IMG/VR virus record: IMGVR_UViG_3300031857_000038
Span: 1-64,000 of that record
Source: a virus
DNA: 64,000 nt
Strand: one strand, 5' to 3'
Shown here: positions 37,601 to 43,600 of the stretch, in pieces
Layout: each line of letters opens with the position of its first letter
How positions within the stretch are numbered: the stretch's first letter is position 1
Position numbers and translations under genes: made by a program
The notes under the pieces: model-generated
What the model was told of the DNA's origin: nothing
What the model saw: only the letters and a program-made list of their open reading frames with translations
Databases searched by the model: none

Positions 37601-40600
37601 AGCCTAAACACAATTAATATTAATGCTCCTTTCCTTAGAACAGGTGAGATAGTTAAATTCAATAGTGGTACCGATGGGGCAAAGCCAACTAATCTTGTAG
37701 ACGATTCTTGGTACTACGTCGGCGTTCTTGAATCACTGCCCTCAGTAATCATAGCTCTCTACACTAACTATAGTGATGCAGTAAAAGATCAAAATAGAAT
37801 TAATATTGCACCTGGTTTAGCTTCTAATGATATGACGCTTTCTCCTGGAGCTAGAGCCTCAACTATTACGAGTTCAGCTCCTACTAGAGAAAATAATATC
37901 ACATTGCGCTTTGATAGAACTACCTACAATTCTCAAGTTATTGATTGGGAATCAGGAACATTCTATGGCGCATTCTTTGCTGGCACATACTACAACAGTG
38001 ACAAGATATCAAGTTCGGCCATCACACTAGAAAATACTGAGCCAGATATCAACACTATCTTAGCAAGTGCCCAAGGCGTAGCACTACAAATTAGTGATGT
38101 TACCGATGAAGAGGAACTTGTTTGGTCTGCGTTTACTCGCTATGTCAGCGGAACCTCAAGTGTTGATAATTCTATTAGTCTGATTCCACAAGACGGAAAT
38201 AACCCTGACTTGTCAGAGTTAGAACCAAACGCTTCAGGAACAACAATCGGTTTCTACATCGGAATGCCTATTAAATTCGTTGGTACTATAGTAGGCGGCC
38301 TATCAGAAGGCGTAACATACTATGTTTCAGAAATTATTGACGAAATTAAGTTCTCTGTATCAGACACTATAAACGGTTCTACAAGAGTACTCAATAACGG
38401 AACAGTAAACGCACGATTGCTTGAGTGTTATACAGGAAACATCAACGAAACTGTTATTGTCTCAGTTGATTACCCAGGTATTATTGAAGCAACGCAAACT
38501 GAAGGCGTCATCAATGCTATTACAGCGCCGCTATCGCCGGTTGGAACAGGAGGAACAATTGGTTTCTACACGAATCTTCCTGTATTCTTTACTGGTAACG
38601 TGTTCGGCGGAATAATTGAAAACTTTAATTATTATGTAACCTCTGTAATTGATAATCAGACATTTACAATCAGCGAAACACCAAACCCAGTAACTGTCAC
38701 TGTCACACAAACTAAGGCTAGTGGAAACAGTCTAGTTGTTTCAACTATTAATGGAATCTCTAGAAATGATCCAATCATCATCACTTCTTTGACTGGTGGA
38801 TTGGCTACTAGCGGAATAGTTGCAGGTAGAACTTACTATGTAAGTCAGCTCATTAACCCAACCGAACTTACGATTTCTGAAGTAGTAAACGGTCCTGTAC
38901 TATCAGTTGCTAGTAGAGTTGGTACTGCGGTCTTGACTAACCAAAAGGACACTGTAAAGTTAACGAACGCTACTGGTTCAATGACAATGAATGTTTCTCT
39001 ACCGGTTAGCCCAGGACAAGTTGACGGACAGTTATTCACATTGTATAAAACTTCCGGACAGTTTACTGATATTACTCCTTCAGGTGCTAACTATTCAGAC
39101 CTAATTGAAAGACCAATCAGAGCTACAATTGGTACAGTAAACAAGATTGCTATCTCTGAGAACGATGGCGGAACATTCAACTTCTATGTGAACATGCCAA
39201 TTCAGGTACTCTCAAACGTAGGCGGACTAGTAACTGGTACTACGTATTTTGTAACTGAATACTCAGGAATGGTTGATCCATTAGATAGTGAACTTACGCT
39301 GCCTAATATTCAAGTTGAAGTTACTAACACATCAGATATCGGAAATGTGTTGACCTGCACAGTTGACCTTCTTAGAGGATTTGATGGCACTGACTCACTT
39401 TACGAAAAAATGCCTATTACATTCCAGGGAACTGGTTTAGGTGGCATCGTAATTGATCAAGAATACTATGTAAAAACGATAGTAAGTGCTACTCAATTTA
39501 CTGTTAGCGAAGTAGTAGATGGACCTGTCAAGGTACTAACTCTTGCTAACGGACTTATGGTCGGCACTGGCGACCCCTACATTACGGTATCAACGTCAAA
39601 GGGAGGCTCATCGGTTGCATTGACAGATGACAACAGTGCTACTTCTTCATTCACTCAGTTTATTACAGTAGACCCAGTATTTGACCTTTCATATCTGTTA
39701 GGCGGATATAACGCTATTATCTCTACTCCGGGTGAAGGGTTTGCAATTAGCAACACTATCTTAATTCCAGGAACAGCAGTTGACGGTACTTCACCAGCTA
39801 ATGACATACTATTGACAGTGAATACAATAGATGAGGATGGCGGTATTACTTCAGTAATTCGCTCAGGAACTCCACCAAGCGTTGCAAATCAGTACTACAT
39901 GCAAGTCCGTTCAGCAAACACACTTGCGGTATATAAGAACAGCCTATTAACAATTCCAGCAACTCCTGCTGAATTTGATTACGTAGGTTACACTACCGCG
40001 ACTGTAACAGAAACCCAAACATCAACCGATATTATTACCGTAAACAGCACAGCCGAGTTTGCAGTCAATGATGCGGTAGTATTCACTGGCGATGTTACTG
40101 GCGGCATGAACTTAGGTCAAACTTACTACATCCTAGACAACGGAAACTTCACCGCTACAACACTACAGATTAGCGATACTCCTGGCGGAAGTGTAATTCC
40201 TCTAAGCACTGCAACGTCACAGAATTATTCAATGGCTAAATTAGGAAGTGTCGCATTTCTTCCAGAACCATTCTTCTTCAATCAAAGTATTGTTAGATTC
40301 AATAACCGAGTATATGTCTGTGTAGTCTCTAACAACGATGACGAATTCATCTTTGGTAAGTGGGAACTGTTAGACAGCGGCGACCGTAGATTGAATGCGA
40401 TGGATAGAGTCATTGGTTACTATCAGCCAACGAGCAATATGCCCGGTGTTGACCTACAGCAGCTATTTGAGGGTACTACATATCCTAACCCAATCTATCA
40501 GGGTAATAACTTTGATCCAAACTTACAATATGGTGTTGATACTATATTGACTCCGCTTCCATTCTATCCTAGTGAAGTTGATATCAGCGGCATTATTTGG

Positions 40601-43600
40601 AACGGTGACAACTATTTGGCTAGTGCTAACTTGCCAGGATACAACGCTATCTTGACAAGCGAAGATGGTGAAACATGGACTATCAATCAACTAACAAACA
40701 ACAACATTAATACCACAAGCATTTCGCAGTTGAACGGGTTCTACTTCTTAACGTCAGCAAACCCAACTGTTCCGCTTCTTAGAAGTGTTAATGGGGTAGC
40801 ATGGTCTGCGGTATCATATTTTGTACCGTTTGGAACAACTGAACTAGAGTTACAAAATCTCGCAGCACTGAATATACCTTCACTATCACTAAATGATGTT
40901 GCATACTGCACGACCGGTGATGCATGGGTATCAGTAGGTAGAAACATTTTAAGAAGCGAAGATGGAATTGTTTGGAGAGAATTGACCGAATTCAATCCAT
41001 CGCTAGAATATAATCTTAATGCAGTATCATCTGTGACAGGAGCAAACTGTTTGGGGTTAGTAGCAGTAGGTAAGGGTAAACAACCTGATTACTCAACTGG
41101 CGTCACGCAATTGGTTGATGTTGGTCTAATCTTCTACAGTCAAAATAGTGTCAACTGGAATCAGATTCAACCTCTTACTAGCAATGGCTTGTACGGCGTA
41201 TCCAGTGACGGAACTACAGTAATTGCAGTGGGTGAGCGTCAAGTAATCTACTACACTCAAAACGGTTTTGATTGGCTTGGACTAAATGAAGTAGGATGTG
41301 TGTTTGTTGATAGCATCAACAATTACCTCAACGTCACTAACACTGCCGGATTCACTGATGGATCGCTAGGCACCCCGGTAAGATTCAATAACTCATTCTC
41401 TACTATAGTAGCAAACACTACTTACTATGTCAAGGAAATAATTTCACAAACTCAAGTAACACTATCGTCAACACTTGATGGTAGCGTACTCACGCTTTCA
41501 AGTGCTTCTATTCCTGACAATACAAGAATGTTTGTATACGATGCTAGTGATCCAATTCCAGCTACACTAAACGACATTTTGTATGCAAACAGTCTTTGGA
41601 TTACAGTTGGTAATGAGGGTACTATCAAGACCTCAACAGACGGCATCGTTTGGGAAACTCGCACTAGCAACACTACTAATAATTTAGATAACGTCACGTA
41701 TAATGAAGATCAAGGAGTGTTCGTTGTAGTAGGAGAAAACAACACAATCCTAACAAGTGCTGATGGCATCAGTTGGGAAGAGACCTCAGTGTTTGATCCT
41801 ATTGTACCGGTATATGATGTGAAGGGTGCAAACTTCCAATTCGGATATGCACCGGAAGAATTAGTAGCAGGTGTTGTAAGCGACAATCTCGCATTGATTG
41901 TAAACACTAGACCAGGATCTAACTGGCCTGTTGTTGAATATGGACACACTGGATTCAACGTCAACTCTATTGAAGTAGCACCTATCAATGCAACGCAGCT
42001 AGAGTACAGCTTTGCAAATCTAGCAAATGTTCCGGTAACACTTAGAGTACAGGTTATTAATGGTACTACTGAGTTGGGAACTACACTATCACCTGATGCT
42101 TATACTATTGATTGGATAAACAAGAAAATCATATTAGATCAGGCAATTAGTTTCTCTCCAAGACTTGATAAACTAAGAATTGATGTATACGAAGCAGGCA
42201 ATGGCGACCAGCTTGTGAAGGCAAGCACGGATACTTATCCTATCATTACTGATAGCGACTTTGGTTTTAGAGAAATCAATCTATCTTGCAACTACAGTGC
42301 TACTATCTTTGAGGGTGGTGGCGCTCTAAGACCCGGCACTGATAATGTGAACGTTAGAGTCTTTGAAACTGAATCTGTCACAAATCGTATTTTCTGCGAT
42401 GAGGTAGCAGACTTCATCATTAACAGTCCGATATCATTCCAAGGTGTTCCGTTCGGTGGCTTGCAAGAAGAAACTGTTTACTATGTCAAGACAATAAGCT
42501 TCGCAACCAATGCAATCACTGTGTCTACAGTTTTTGATTCATTGACCGGCATAGCTGGACCAACTACTGAGTTGACAGACGATACAGGCGAAATGTTTGC
42601 AAACATTCAGAATGGTGTAGCTGCTGTTTGGACAGATCCACTCGTAGAACACAATGGCGAGAAATTAGTGTTTGGTGGTATTGGTCTCGTTACTAGATCA
42701 AAATCTAGCAACAACGCACTGACCACTGGAACTACAAGCGGATTGATTGTTGGTACTCCTATCACCTTTGGTCAGGCTTCATTTGGCGTATTAGTACCCT
42801 TCCAAAGATACTATATTCAATCAATCATTGACGGTAACGAATTTACTATTTCTGAAACACAGGGCGGGCCAGTTCTAGCTCAGGATGATTTCGCAGGAAC
42901 TACTACATTCGTGACTAATGATTACTCAATTGGACTTAGAAATGGTAATAAGGCAAAGTTAGTATTTGCAAACAATACCTTTACTAACGATGTTGACTAT
43001 ATATCCTTCTCAATCTTTGGCGAAACACAGCCAGCGCAGTATGGTTATGCTGTTCCGGAAACTCAGTATTACGCAGGAAATGGTTCAACCAGTCTATTCC
43101 AGTTAGCTAACTTTGTAGGCTTAGATAACCCACAAAATGCGATTGTGGAAGTGAACGGTGTTAGACAGACTATATCACAGTATACGATTGACGCTATCGC
43201 CAACACAATATTGTTTGATAGTCCTCCTCCCGCAAACTCAGTGGTTGCGGTAACTACGTACAACGATACATTAAGACAATACCTAACCAGTCAGTATGAC
43301 ATTACTGGTAACCCAGGTTCTTCGTTGCTTAACCTAACAGTTATAGAAACAGTAAACGAGCTAGGAACATATGACCAAGACGCTCCGGTAGTTCAAACAT
43401 ATGACCAAGATACTCCTGTTATTGTTCTCTATGATGAATTCTTGAACTATCTAACTTTGGGACCAGGCGATGACACCAGTGTATTGAATGTTAACGATTC
43501 ATTGCAGTTCAGCGCACCAACATTAGGCGGAATTGTTGCAGGACAAACCTATTATGTTCTTCAAATTCTTAACTCTACCGACTTCGTAATTTCTGAAGAA

